In this document: positions 8,439 to 16,282 of the stretch, piece after piece
How the letters are laid out: the number at the start of each line of letters is the position of its first letter
Position numbering within the stretch: the stretch's first letter is position 1
Assembly (NCBI GenBank): GCA_029433415.1
Contig: JAQTIA010000003.1
Span: forward strand, 1-64,000
Source of the DNA: Acetobacteraceae bacterium ESL0709
Lineage (GTDB): Bacteria; Pseudomonadota; Alphaproteobacteria; Acetobacterales; Acetobacteraceae
Direction of reading: 5' to 3'
Length of the DNA stretch: 64,000 bases
Translations under genes and position numbers: made by a program
The notes under the pieces: generated by a model
The model's database searches: none
What the model was told of the DNA's origin: nothing
What the model saw: the letters and a program-made list of their open reading frames with translations, nothing else

Positions 8439-9233
8439 TCAGGTTATTTTAAAGGGATCTTCGGGGTAGCCGACTCCAATAAAACAAAGCCCCCCTGCCG
8501 GTGCCGTTGGGCCGCCCAGACGCCGGTCACAGGCTTTGAGCACTTCGTGCATTTTTTCGGGCCGCCATTGTTCCCGTCCGACCAGTGATAATGTGCCGAC
8601 CATGTTCCTGACCTGATGGTGTAGAAAAGAGCGGGCCTGTGTTTCAATGATAATCAGCTCGCCCTGACGGGTGATCGTCAGCTCATCAAGGGTGCGGAGG
8701 GCATTTTTAGCCTGACAGGCCGCAGCTCTGAAAGATGAGAAATCATGACGCCCCAGAAGATAATTGGCACCTTTCTGCATAGCTTCGGCATCCAGTGGCG
8801 GTTTGACATGCCAGACAGTGCCTTCCGTAAAAGTCGGGCGTGAGGGACGGTTGAGAATCGTATAACGATAGCGTCGCCAGAGCGCTGAAAAGCGGGCATT
8901 CCACTCAAGGGAGACGGGGGCAGCCTCTAGAATAACGACAGGATGGGGCTTGAGATGAAAATTAATGCCATCACGCATGGAACAGGCAGAAATATCCTTG
9001 TCCGCAGGGACGTCCATATGCACGACCATCCCGGAAGCGTGTACGCCCGCGTCAGTACGGCCCGACGTTATGGTTGTGACAGCCTGTTTCCTGAAAAGTC
9101 TTGATGCGGCCTCTTCCAGCACTTGCTGGATGGAGAGACTATGGTCCTGCCTCTGCCACCCCACATAATCCCGTCCATCAAATTCCAGTTTTAAGGCCCA
9201 GCGCCTTGTGGCGGGAGGGGGAGCGTTATTCAA
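8439..9233 (-). CDS. truA: tRNA pseudouridine(38-40) synthase
   Basis: TruA isomerises uridines 38-40 in the anticodon stem-loop of many tRNAs. The 264-residue product has the N-terminal LEFDGRDYVGWQRQ block and the catalytic aspartate in TSGRTDAGVHA, with the C-terminal RSFLHHQVRNMVGTL segment of the family. Length is normal. The start overlaps the end of fmt by 8 bp, so def-fmt-truA is one translation-related operon on the minus strand. The gene marks the point where composition returns from the AT-rich island to core values. Confidence 0.95.
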   Translation of the reverse strand: MNNAPPPATRRWALKLEFDGRDYVGWQRQDHSLSIQQVLEEAASRLFRKQAVTTITSGRTDAGVHASGMVVHMDVPADKDISACSMRDGINFHLKPHPVVILEAAPVSLEWNARFSALWRRYRYTILNRPSRPTFTEGTVWHVKPPLDAEAMQKGANYLLGRHDFSSFRAAACQAKNALRTLDELTITRQGELIIIETQARSFLHHQVRNMVGTLSLVGREQWRPEKMHEVLKACDRRLGGPTAPAGGLCFIGVGYPEDPFKIT

Positions 9234-10140
9234 AACGCGTTCCTTTGGGTATGGGGCAACCCCTCAGAAAAGCGTCAGCTTCCATCATGGAGCGTCCGGG
9301 TTTCTGGAGGCGTTCCAGGCGCAGGGTGCCCTTGCCGCAGGCTATAGTGAGATGATCATCAAGAGTCGTCCCTGGTTTCGTCTGTGGATCATGGTCATTG
9401 ATAATGTTTACGGCACCGATGCGGATGATCTGTTCTCCCAGAATGGTGAAATTTCCGGGCCAGGGCGTAAAAGCGCGAATCTGACAGTCAATCTCGTGGG
9501 CAGAACGCTCCCAGTCGATTTTGCCGTCCTCTCTCTGAAGACGGGGGGCATAACAGGAGCCTTCTTCTGACTGTGGTATGGCGACGTGACTTTCAGAGAG
9601 TGCTTTCAGCAGGGTCTCGCGGCCAAGGAGAGCGAGGCGATCATGCAGCGTGGAGGCGGTGTCCGTGCCAGTGATATCCGTTTCAGCGCGGAAGAGAACA
9701 GCGCCTGTATCCAGTCCTTCATCCATCTGCATGATGCAGATTCCCGTTTTGCGGTCGCCTGCCCGAATGGCCGACTGAATGGGAGAAGCTCCCCGCCAGC
9801 GGGGAAGGAGGCTGGCATGGATATTGAGGCACCCCCTTTCGGGCAAGGTCAGGATTTCTTTGGGAAGGATGAGGCCATAGGCCGCAACGATAATGGCGTC
9901 AGGCTCAAGGGCTGTCAGATAGTCAAGCTCTTCCTGATTGCGGCGGAGTTTCAGGGGTGTCCTGACGGGAAGGTTATGGGCGTCAGCGGCGAGATGCACG
10001 GGCTGTTTCTGGAGCGTCTTTCCGCGTCCCGCTGGGCGGGGGGGCTGTGTATAAACGGCCAGGATTTCGTGGCCAGCATCAAGTAATCCCTCAAGAGCAG
10101 GAACGGCGAAATCGGGTGAACCCATGAAAACCAGCCTCAT
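9226..10140 (-). CDS. fmt: Methionyl-tRNA formyltransferase
   Basis: Fmt formylates initiator Met-tRNA using 10-formyltetrahydrofolate. The 304-residue protein opens with MRLVFMGSPDFAVPALEGLL and has the catalytic Asn/His region LNIHASLLPRWRGASPI and the following DEGLDTGAVL aspartate. A C-terminal domain with FTPWPG is present. It sits between def and truA, 4 bp after def, the common bacterial pairing of formylation and deformylation. Confidence 0.96.
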   Translation of the reverse strand: MRLVFMGSPDFAVPALEGLLDAGHEILAVYTQPPRPAGRGKTLQKQPVHLAADAHNLPVRTPLKLRRNQEELDYLTALEPDAIIVAAYGLILPKEILTLPERGCLNIHASLLPRWRGASPIQSAIRAGDRKTGICIMQMDEGLDTGAVLFRAETDITGTDTASTLHDRLALLGRETLLKALSESHVAIPQSEEGSCYAPRLQREDGKIDWERSAHEIDCQIRAFTPWPGNFTILGEQIIRIGAVNIINDHDPQTKPGTTLDDHLTIACGKGTLRLERLQKPGRSMMEADAFLRGCPIPKGTRFE

Positions 10141-10144
10141 GGGC

Positions 10145-10723
10145 TTAGAGCTTTCTTTTCTGCTCTTTGGCCAGACGGCGCATGAGCATATTGCGTTTCA
10201 GAGTCGAAAGATGGTCGACAAACAAAATGCCATCCAGATGATCTATTTCATGCTGGATACAGGTTGCGAGAAGTCCCGTGGCTTCTAGTATGATTTCCTT
10301 GCCTTCAAGATCGCTGTAACGGAGCTTGATGGAAGCTGGTCGCTCAACCTCGGCATATTGATTGGGCACAGAAAGACACCCCTCTTCATGCACGGAGCTT
10401 TCCTTGCTTTCTTCGATGATTTCCGGGTTGATGAGGATCTTGGGTTCCCGAGGGGCATCTTTTTCAGAAACATCCATGATAAGGAATCGCTTGCTGATGC
10501 CAACCTGTGGGGCGGCGAGCCCGATGCCAGGTGCTTTGTACATGGCAGAAAACATACCCGGCAAGGCTGCTTTTATGGCCTCCAGATCATCTGGAGTCAC
10601 GTTCGTTGCCACCTGTTTCAGCACAGGATGGGGGGCTACCAGAATAGGCATGGGATCGATTGAGTCGATATCGTCGAGGAAATGAAATGTGCTCATATGG
10701 CCGAATTTACCGGGCAATGACAT
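10145..10723 (-). CDS. def: Peptide deformylase
   Basis: Def removes the formyl group from nascent proteins. All three metal-site motifs are present: GIGLAAPQVG, EEGCLSVP (Cys ligand) and QHEIDHLDG (HExxH ligands). Length is 192 residues. An N-terminal extension of about 25 residues precedes PILVAPHPVL, the usual family start; an internal ATG before PILVAPH is a possible alternative. First gene of the def-fmt-truA operon, divergent from the heat-shock gene. Confidence 0.95.
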   Translation of the reverse strand: MSLPGKFGHMSTFHFLDDIDSIDPMPILVAPHPVLKQVATNVTPDDLEAIKAALPGMFSAMYKAPGIGLAAPQVGISKRFLIMDVSEKDAPREPKILINPEIIEESKESSVHEEGCLSVPNQYAEVERPASIKLRYSDLEGKEIILEATGLLATCIQHEIDHLDGILFVDHLSTLKRNMLMRRLAKEQKRKL

Positions 10724-10787
10724 TTTGTTCCAGCGTTAAAACCTGATGAATTTCTAAAAAGATATCAAGAAAAGACAGAGGCCTGCT

Positions 10788-10816
10788 CTTGCAAGGGGAC
10801 AGGAAAGCTCCTTAAT
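10788..10816 (+). promoter_or_regulatory. Candidate RpoH (sigma-32 type) promoter
   Basis: CTTG (10788-10791) and CCTTAAT (10810-10816) are separated by 18 nt, close to the alphaproteobacterial heat-shock pattern CTTG-N17/18-CYTAT. The elements lie about 75 bp upstream of the preferred hsp20 start. Matched by eye only. Confidence 0.4.
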
Positions 10817-10823
10817 TAGAAGC

Positions 10824-10893
10824 ATAGAAGGTGATGCCTTTGAAAGGGTTGCCTGTTTTTGTCTCGCTCCACGAGGAGGCTTATTGTCACGTG
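10824..10893 (+). promoter_or_regulatory. Candidate ROSE-like RNA thermometer, hsp20 leader
   Basis: The leader of the small heat-shock gene contains TCGCT (10864-10868), which fits the UYGCU anti-Shine-Dalgarno motif of ROSE elements. It faces AGGAGG (10874-10879), the ribosome-binding site of the GTG start at 10891. CTCC (10867-10870) can pair with GGAG (10875-10878) across a four-base loop. ROSE elements are known upstream of alphaproteobacterial small heat-shock genes; the assignment here is inferred. Confidence 0.45.
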
Positions 10894-11415
10894 TCCAATC
10901 GCCTTTTTACTTCTCCCATGTTTCTGGGGTTTGATCATCTCGAGCAGATGCTTGAGAGAGTCTCGAAGACCACCTCAGATGGGTATCCCCCTTATAATAT
11001 TGAGCAGTTGAGTCATACGGCACTGCGCATAACATTGGCGGTAGCCGGGTTCTGTATGGATGATTTGCAGATCACACAGGAAGATAATCAGCTCGTTATC
11101 CGCGGTCGACAGACCGATGACAGTCAGGGGCGGGTTTTTTTGCACAGGGGCATTGCGGCACGGCAGTTCCACAAGGCTTTTGTACTGGCTGAAGGGATTG
11201 AGATCAGCGGGGCGTGGCTTGATAATGGGCTGTTACATATTGATCTTGTGAGGCCTCGGCCAGAGATACGCGTCAAACATATTGCCATTGCCCAGGGACA
11301 GCAGAAGCCTCATACTGTCTCCAGGGGGACAGCAGGCAAGCATCCAGCTAGGCAGCAGCAGTCTGTACGCGACCTTTATGTGTCAGAGACGCGGGAAAGA
11401 GATGAGAATGGTTAA
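10891..11415 (+). CDS. Small heat-shock protein, Hsp20 family
   Basis: This ATP-independent holdase chaperone has an alpha-crystallin domain (about residues 35-125) with DGYPPYNIEQ at its start and the LAVAGF...LVIRGRQ strands. I place the start at GTG 10891 (MSNRLFTSP, 174 residues) because GAGGAGG lies 11 nt upstream and the alphaproteobacterial family usually begins close to SP-LLGFD-LE. An in-frame ATG at 10834 would add 19 residues but lacks a well-spaced site. The C-terminal tail after about 130 is variable and polar. A DUF1150 gene follows, overlapping by 14 bp, a pairing common in alphaproteobacteria. Probable heat control is described for the upstream elements. Confidence 0.88.
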   Translation: MSNRLFTSPMFLGFDHLEQMLERVSKTTSDGYPPYNIEQLSHTALRITLAVAGFCMDDLQITQEDNQLVIRGRQTDDSQGRVFLHRGIAARQFHKAFVLAEGIEISGAWLDNGLLHIDLVRPRPEIRVKHIAIAQGQQKPHTVSRGTAGKHPARQQQSVRDLYVSETRERDENG

Positions 11416-11659
11416 AGGATTTTCCAGAGAAACGTTGCCTGAAGCTGCCAATATGGCGCAGAAAGGTATTATGACGGGGCAGGAGTTCAAGGGGCTGGGT
11501 CTTGCCCAGACAGCCTATTTCAGGCCTGCCTTGCGTGAAGGCGTGAAAGTCTTTGCCATTCATGCCGCTGATGGCACCCAGATCGCTATTGCTGATGATG
11601 AGCAGAGCGCGGTTGCTGTTATCCTGAAATCACAACTTATTCCCAGTTTCGTTCATTAA
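11402..11659 (+). CDS. DUF1150 family protein
   Basis: This 85-residue protein starts at ATG 11402, with GGAAAGAG just upstream inside the end of the hsp20 gene. It shows the family core: ALREGVKVFAIHAADG and IAIADDEQSAVAV. Function is unknown. Members are typically encoded next to hsp20 in alphaproteobacteria, and the 14-bp overlap here suggests co-expression, so a role in protein quality control is an inference from context. A longer in-frame extension back to 11282 would overlap hsp20 heavily and is not needed. Confidence 0.8.
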   Translation: MRMVKGFSRETLPEAANMAQKGIMTGQEFKGLGLAQTAYFRPALREGVKVFAIHAADGTQIAIADDEQSAVAVILKSQLIPSFVH

Positions 11660-11675
11660 GAGCGTTACTGGCACA

Positions 11676-11708
11676 CTACCCTTGCAAGGAAGAATCAGGG
11701 TGGTTTTT
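11676..11708 (+). terminator. Candidate terminator after hsp20-DUF1150
   Basis: CTACCCT (11676-11682) pairs with AGGGTGG (11697-11703, one G-T pair) and is followed by five T residues. It lies 16 bp after the DUF1150 stop and before the convergent lptB. Confidence 0.4.
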
Positions 11709-11737
11709 CAAGAGGGGATAACCAGACGCGAGGCCGT

Positions 11738-12481
11738 CTACATTGTAAAATGTTCGCCGAGATAAACGCGTCTGACATCCTCATTGGCGACAATGGCTTC
11801 CGGCGTACCTTCCATGAGCACTTCGCCGCTATGGAGGATATAGGCCCTGTCAATGACTTCCAGCGTCTCACGGACATTATGGTCGGTAATCAGCACGCCG
11901 ATACCACGGTCTTTCAGATGGGAAACGAGGCCACGGATTTCGCTTACGGCGATAGGATCGATACCTGCGAGCGGCTCATCCAGCAGAATATAATTGGGTT
12001 GGCTTGCCAGAGCGCGGGCAATTTCGAGACGTCGACGTTCGCCACCCGAAAGGGCGAGCGCTGGCGAGTGACGGAGATGAGTGATGCCAAATTCCGCCAG
12101 AAGGCCATTGAGCATTTCTTTCCGTTTTTCAGAATCACGCTCTACGACTTCAAGGGCGACCATGATATTCTGTTCGACATTGAGGCCACGAAAAATACTG
12201 GCTTCTTGTGGCAGATAGCCAACGCCTAGGCGCGCCCTGCGATACATGGGAAGTTGTGTGATATCAGCTCCGTCAAGCATAATGGCGCCTGTATCAGCCC
12301 GAACGAGCCCGACGATCATATAAAAACTGGTCGTTTTGCCGGCCCCGTTAGGACCTAGTAATCCCACGGCCTCGCCCCGTTTTACGTGGAGCGAGACATT
12401 TTTGACGACAGGCCTCTTCTTGTAAGTTTTGCCAATACCGTGAGCGACCAGTCCTGGGCCCTTATATAATTCGGAATACAT
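11738..12481 (-). CDS. lptB: LPS export ABC transporter ATP-binding protein
   Basis: LptB is the cytoplasmic ATPase that powers LptFG-driven lipopolysaccharide extraction from the inner membrane. The 247-residue protein has Walker A GPNGAGKTT, the signature LSGGERRR, Walker B YILLDEPLAGIDP and the switch His in ITDHNVRET, all typical of LptB. Its ATG overlaps the lptA stop by one base (TAATG), so the two are translationally coupled. Last gene of the kdsD-lptC-lptA-lptB cluster. Confidence 0.96.
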   Translation of the reverse strand: MYSELYKGPGLVAHGIGKTYKKRPVVKNVSLHVKRGEAVGLLGPNGAGKTTSFYMIVGLVRADTGAIMLDGADITQLPMYRRARLGVGYLPQEASIFRGLNVEQNIMVALEVVERDSEKRKEMLNGLLAEFGITHLRHSPALALSGGERRRLEIARALASQPNYILLDEPLAGIDPIAVSEIRGLVSHLKDRGIGVLITDHNVRETLEVIDRAYILHSGEVLMEGTPEAIVANEDVRRVYLGEHFTM

Positions 12482-13410
12482 TACTGATTGGCCTCGTTGG
12501 GCACGACAAGCCCCTGAATAGGAGAATCATGACCTGGCAACATGGTGGCGATTCCTGTTTTCATATTCACAACAGCCTGTGAACCATTATTCTGGTTTTG
12601 TCCCTGGGTGATATGGACGTGTCCAATCACGCGCGCGAGCTCTGGCCCGAAGAGATAAACGCCCCTGTCTCCCGTGGCAACCTGCTTGTCTGTTTTTATG
12701 ACGACGTGTCCCCAGCCATAAGCACGGTCCAGAGAGCCGTTACTTTTGCCATTTTCTTTCTGTTGCTGGGCTTTCTGGGCATCTGACAGGCCCACCGATT
12801 TCAGGATATCGGCAATGACGCGCTTGCCCTCGTCATTGGTTACAGAGGCATCACCGCGTCCGATGGTGATACGCTCTTTTGGATAATATTCGACCAGATC
12901 ACGTGCCGTCATAATCTGGTGCGGGGTCGTGAACTTCATATGTTTGCCGGTCAGAAGAATGACAGCACGGTCAACATCGTAAATCCCGTGATCTCCCCAC
13001 CCCTGACTGGTCTGGTTATAGAAATGGACATGACCAATGGCTTCGACCCGGTAGAGCTCCATATTACCGCCCATCAGGTCATTGCCGTTTTTCTTGTCAT
13101 CCTGTTCCGTTTTTGCAGAAGGTGCCTTGTCGCGCAGATAACCAACCAGCATATCAGCATCAAGCGTTACGTCGCCTCTGACGGCTCTTGCGCCGCCTGT
13201 GAGTGTTACGGTCTGTTTGTTGTGGTCATAAATTTCTTCCTGCTTCCAGTAAAGGTGAATGGGTTCACCGTGTGACTGATCGGCCGGTGCGGCTTTTGTT
13301 TCTGTCTGATCAGGTGTTTTCGGTGCCGTTTCCGCATGGGCAGAGAAAGATCCCAGAAGAAGAGGCAGAGAGAAAAGGAACAGGCGAAGAGAATGAATAC
13401 GAGGAGACAT
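12481..13410 (-). CDS. lptA: LPS transport periplasmic protein LptA
   Basis: LptA forms the periplasmic bridge that carries LPS from LptC to LptD. I choose the ATG at 13410: it gives a clean signal peptide (MSPRIHSLRLFLFSLPLLLG, cleavage after SAHA) and has AAAGGGA upstream. A longer frame to 13470 would overlap lptC by 53 bp and bury the signal. The beta-jellyroll repeats show as VTLTGGARAVRGDVTLDADML and the later GWGHVVIKTDKQVATG. At 309 residues it is much longer than E. coli LptA (about 185), as is common in this lineage, with a Lys/Asp-rich insertion in the middle. Confidence 0.88.
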   Translation of the reverse strand: MSPRIHSLRLFLFSLPLLLGSFSAHAETAPKTPDQTETKAAPADQSHGEPIHLYWKQEEIYDHNKQTVTLTGGARAVRGDVTLDADMLVGYLRDKAPSAKTEQDDKKNGNDLMGGNMELYRVEAIGHVHFYNQTSQGWGDHGIYDVDRAVILLTGKHMKFTTPHQIMTARDLVEYYPKERITIGRGDASVTNDEGKRVIADILKSVGLSDAQKAQQQKENGKSNGSLDRAYGWGHVVIKTDKQVATGDRGVYLFGPELARVIGHVHITQGQNQNNGSQAVVNMKTGIATMLPGHDSPIQGLVVPNEANQ

Positions 13411-13417
13411 TTTCTGA

Positions 13418-14173
13418 TTATGTCCCTTTACCAGCAGGGGATGAAGAAGAAAGAGGGTCTTTATCGTCATTATGTACAGTCAGTCCGGGACCTGTAAACT
13501 GGATTGTGCCAGCATTCTGGTCAAGAAAAGCTCCTTCAGCATCCTGTGTGCCAAACGGGCCTTCCGCGTGTACCCAGCTTGCCGTGGCAACAATATTTCT
13601 TTTCAGATCCATATCTGCTGTCGGGCTGTTAAGAAGGATCCCATCATTGCGATAGAGCACGACATGGCCTGTCAGAGTCAGTGTCTGCTGATCGCGCATA
13701 TAGACTCCATGGTCGGCTTTTACATTCAGCCAGACATTGTTTTTCATCAGGATATCGGCAACGGGCTGTTCCAGATCAATACGATTTTTCCCAATCTGTC
13801 GGGCATTTCGCGATGTCAGCGTATAAGGGCGATCCTTGGAATCACTGTCACGGTAAATGGCGTTTTCGATAGCACCCGTCAAATGCTGGAAACGCTGCAT
13901 ATCATGAAGAGCTTTCCTGTTCAGATTGACAAGATGAGCGATTTCAGGCCACGCCGCCAGGGATACCAGTATAAAGGCGGCCAGAGAGGGGAGGCCCCAA
14001 CGTGCCAGTTTCAGTCGGGACTGTCTGCGTGCCATTTCCTCGACTGTAGGGAGGCGCCGGACCCGTCGCAAGGATTCGGCGCGGAGTTCGTCGAGTTTGG
14101 CAATATCGGCGCTGTCCTGATCGGCGAAATCATTCCGTCTGGCAGGAGGGGGTGTTGCTCCGGGTTCGTTCAT
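13418..14173 (-). CDS. lptC: LPS export inner-membrane protein LptC
   Basis: LptC receives LPS from LptB2FG and passes it to LptA. The 251-residue product has an N-terminal cytoplasmic stretch of about 55 residues, one membrane helix (LPSLAAFILVSLAAW, about 60-75) and a periplasmic domain with OstA-like strands (VKADHGVYMRDQQTLTLTG). The ATG overlaps the kdsD stop in ATGA form. The long N-terminal extension is unusual against enteric LptC (about 190 residues). Assigned from domain and position. Confidence 0.88.
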   Translation of the reverse strand: MNEPGATPPPARRNDFADQDSADIAKLDELRAESLRRVRRLPTVEEMARRQSRLKLARWGLPSLAAFILVSLAAWPEIAHLVNLNRKALHDMQRFQHLTGAIENAIYRDSDSKDRPYTLTSRNARQIGKNRIDLEQPVADILMKNNVWLNVKADHGVYMRDQQTLTLTGHVVLYRNDGILLNSPTADMDLKRNIVATASWVHAEGPFGTQDAEGAFLDQNAGTIQFTGPGLTVHNDDKDPLSSSSPAGKGT

Positions 14174-15147
14174 AGTCCCCCCTTACGAAGCAGGTCGTGG
14201 AGGTGGACGATTCCCAAGGGGTGGTGTTCGGAGTCAATAACGAACAGATTGCTGACAGGCGGTACGTGGCGATTCATAAAATGCAGGACATCCTGTACGC
14301 GCATGGTGGGCGATGCGGTGACGGGGTTTCTGTTCATGATGTCGCCAGCAAGGGTTTTTTCGAGATCATATGCCAGGCAGGGACGCAAATCGCCATCGGA
14401 GATAAGGCCAATCAGTGTACCATGATCGTCAATTATGCCCATGCAGCCAAAGGCTTTTTGCGTGATTTCGAGAATGACCTGACTGAGAGGCGTCGATATC
14501 CGCCCTAATGGCATGGCGGAACCTGTATGCATGATATCACTGACTGGGCGCAGGCGAGCGCCCAGCTGTCCTGCAGGGTGGAACTGATTGAAATCCTCAT
14601 CAGTGAATCCGCGTCCATTCAGGAGACTGGCCATAAGGGCGTCGCCCAGTGCCAGCTGTACGACACATGAGGTGGAAGGCGCCAGCCCCATCGGGCAGGC
14701 CTCTGTTACCAGAGGTAGTGAGAGACAGAATTTTGCGGTTTTCGCCAGAGTGGACTGAGGATTGCTCGTAACGGCTATAATGGGAATATGCTGCATCCGG
14801 GCATAACGCAGGAGAAAAGATAATTCTGCCGTTTCGCCCGATGTCGAGAACGCCAGCAGTGTGTCATCCTCGCAAATCATGCCCAGATCACCATGAGCGG
14901 CTTCGGTGGGGTGGATGAAAAAGGACGGCGTCCCCGTTGAGGCAAGGCTGGTCTGTATCTTGCGGGCAATGTGACCGGACTTACCCACCCCCGTAACGGC
15001 AACCCGTCCGGGCGAAGAAAGGATGTGATCGACCACCTGGCAGAAAGCGCCGCCAAGCGGGCCATCAAAAGCCTTTCTGAGCGCATCAAGTCCCAGCTGC
15101 TCCTTGGCAAGGGTATCAAGGGCCGTTGCTAGGGTAGGACGAGTCAT
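14170..15147 (-). CDS. kdsD: Arabinose-5-phosphate isomerase (KdsD/KpsF family)
   Basis: The enzyme interconverts ribulose-5-phosphate and arabinose-5-phosphate, the first step to the LPS sugar Kdo. The 325-residue protein has an N-terminal SIS sugar-isomerase domain (VTGVGKSGHIARKIQ, then TGTPSFFIHPTEAAHGDLGM) and two C-terminal CBS domains from about residue 200 (SDIMHTGSAMPLG onward). Length is normal. It heads the LPS cluster and lies 11 bp after the RNase D gene. Confidence 0.94.
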   Translation of the reverse strand: MTRPTLATALDTLAKEQLGLDALRKAFDGPLGGAFCQVVDHILSSPGRVAVTGVGKSGHIARKIQTSLASTGTPSFFIHPTEAAHGDLGMICEDDTLLAFSTSGETAELSFLLRYARMQHIPIIAVTSNPQSTLAKTAKFCLSLPLVTEACPMGLAPSTSCVVQLALGDALMASLLNGRGFTDEDFNQFHPAGQLGARLRPVSDIMHTGSAMPLGRISTPLSQVILEITQKAFGCMGIIDDHGTLIGLISDGDLRPCLAYDLEKTLAGDIMNRNPVTASPTMRVQDVLHFMNRHVPPVSNLFVIDSEHHPLGIVHLHDLLRKGGL

Positions 15148-15158
15148 GTGCTTGCGGA

Positions 15159-15806
15159 TCAGCCTTTGTGAGAAAATATATCCGGTTCTATGTAACCGAG
15201 CAGATCCAATGTGGCACGGGCTGACAGAAAATCAAAGCAGGATTGCGCTAATTCGCGCCGATTTTCCCGAACGAGCAGAGCCTCAAGTTTTTCCCACAGG
15301 GCATGGAGGTAAAGAACGTCAGAGGCTGCGTAGCTTTTCTGTGCTTCTGTCAGGATCGGTGCACCCCAGTCTGAGCTTTGCTGTTGTTTGGAAAGATCGA
15401 TTCCCAATATGTCCCGGCAGAGATAGGCAAGACCATGACGGTCTGTAAAAGTATAGACCAGGCGGGATGCTATTTTCGTACAGATGACAGGTGTCACCTT
15501 AATGTCAAAGGAATATTGCAGGAGGGCTACGTCAAAACGAGCAAAATGCATCAGCTTGGTGATATTTTCATTTTGCAGAAGCGCTTTGAGGTTGGGGCAG
15601 CTCCGCCCTTTATTTTCCAGATGAACAGGCCGAATCTGAACAAGATGGGCTTCTCCATCACCACTGGAAAGCTGCACAAGGCACAGGCGATCACGGTAAG
15701 GGTTGAGGCCCATCGCTTCAGTATCAATGGCGACCACGGGACCAAGGTCAAGGCCGTCCGGCAAGTCCCCTTCATAGAGATGGATGACAGCTCGCGTGTT
15801 GCTCAT
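15159..15806 (-). CDS. rnd: Ribonuclease D-type 3'-5' exonuclease
   Basis: A DEDDy-family exonuclease probably acting on tRNA or other RNA 3' ends. Motifs: AIDTEAMGL (DxE), the MHFARFD block and YAASDVLYLHALW (Y-x3-D). The product is 215 residues and consists only of the exonuclease domain. The HRDC domains of E. coli RNase D are absent, as in many alphaproteobacterial homologues. It is first in the cluster that continues with kdsD. Confidence 0.9.
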   Translation of the reverse strand: MSNTRAVIHLYEGDLPDGLDLGPVVAIDTEAMGLNPYRDRLCLVQLSSGDGEAHLVQIRPVHLENKGRSCPNLKALLQNENITKLMHFARFDVALLQYSFDIKVTPVICTKIASRLVYTFTDRHGLAYLCRDILGIDLSKQQQSSDWGAPILTEAQKSYAASDVLYLHALWEKLEALLVRENRRELAQSCFDFLSARATLDLLGYIEPDIFSHKG

Positions 15807-15885
15807 AATGCACCGGAAATATATCTATTTTTTCACTGACGCTGCCGAATTAAGGACTACCGTCCTTGTATCGTCAGTGTGTGAT

Positions 15886-15972
15886 TGGTGCCCAGAAGAA
15901 GACTCGAACTTCCACGTCCTTGCGGACACAGGTACCTGAAACCTGCGCGTCTACCAATTCCGCCATCTGGGC
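15886..15972 (-). tRNA. tRNA-Leu (CAG)
   Basis: On the minus strand GCCCAGA opens and TCTGGGC-A-CCA closes the acceptor stem, with an encoded CCA. The D-arm is TGGCGGAATTGGTAGACGC. The anticodon stem CAGGT/ACCTG encloses TTCAGGT, giving anticodon CAG for CUG codons. A long variable arm (TGTCCGCAAGGACG) and the GTTCGAGTC T-loop mark a class II leucine tRNA of 87 nt. Confidence 0.97.
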
Positions 15973-16282
15973 TTATGTCGTCCGGTTTTGCGTCATTAAC
16001 ATGAAAACCGGCGTTGGTGGGATGCTTCTAGCTGTCTGCTTCATGGACGTCAATGTATAAAACACAGAAAAAGAAAACAAATTTTATAGGTCCGATATGG
16101 ACCTATTTTTGGATCATTGAAGGATCGTTTTTATGGATAGGAAAATCACATTCATATAAAAGGTAAGTACTACTGACTATTATTGGCGAGCATTTATTGT
16201 CATGAAGGCCCTGCATTTTTTATAAGTCCGTTTTGCCCGTGCCTTCTCTCTGGTTCCGGTAGTACATTAGGAGACGCCTTTT
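15973..16282. other. Intergenic region upstream of gltD
   Basis: About 310 bp separate the tRNA-Leu (-) and gltD (+). It is AT-rich and should hold the divergent promoters. The only clear structure is the hairpin at 16086-16110. TAGGAG (16269-16274) is the gltD ribosome-binding site. No open frame of note. Confidence 0.6.
16086..16110 (+). repeat. Short inverted repeat with T-tail in gltD leader region
   Basis: ATAGGTCC and GGACCTAT are exact reverse complements separated by GATAT. They are preceded by AAATTTT and followed by TTTTT. It looks like a small intrinsic terminator or operator. As nothing is transcribed towards it on the plus strand except a possible gltDB leader, attenuation or regulator binding is possible. 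Confidence 0.5.

Noticed and set aside
13472-14425. 317-codon open frame antisense to lptC and kdsD
   Set aside because: It lies opposite two well-supported LPS genes and has no recognisable domain; a shadow of the coding strand.
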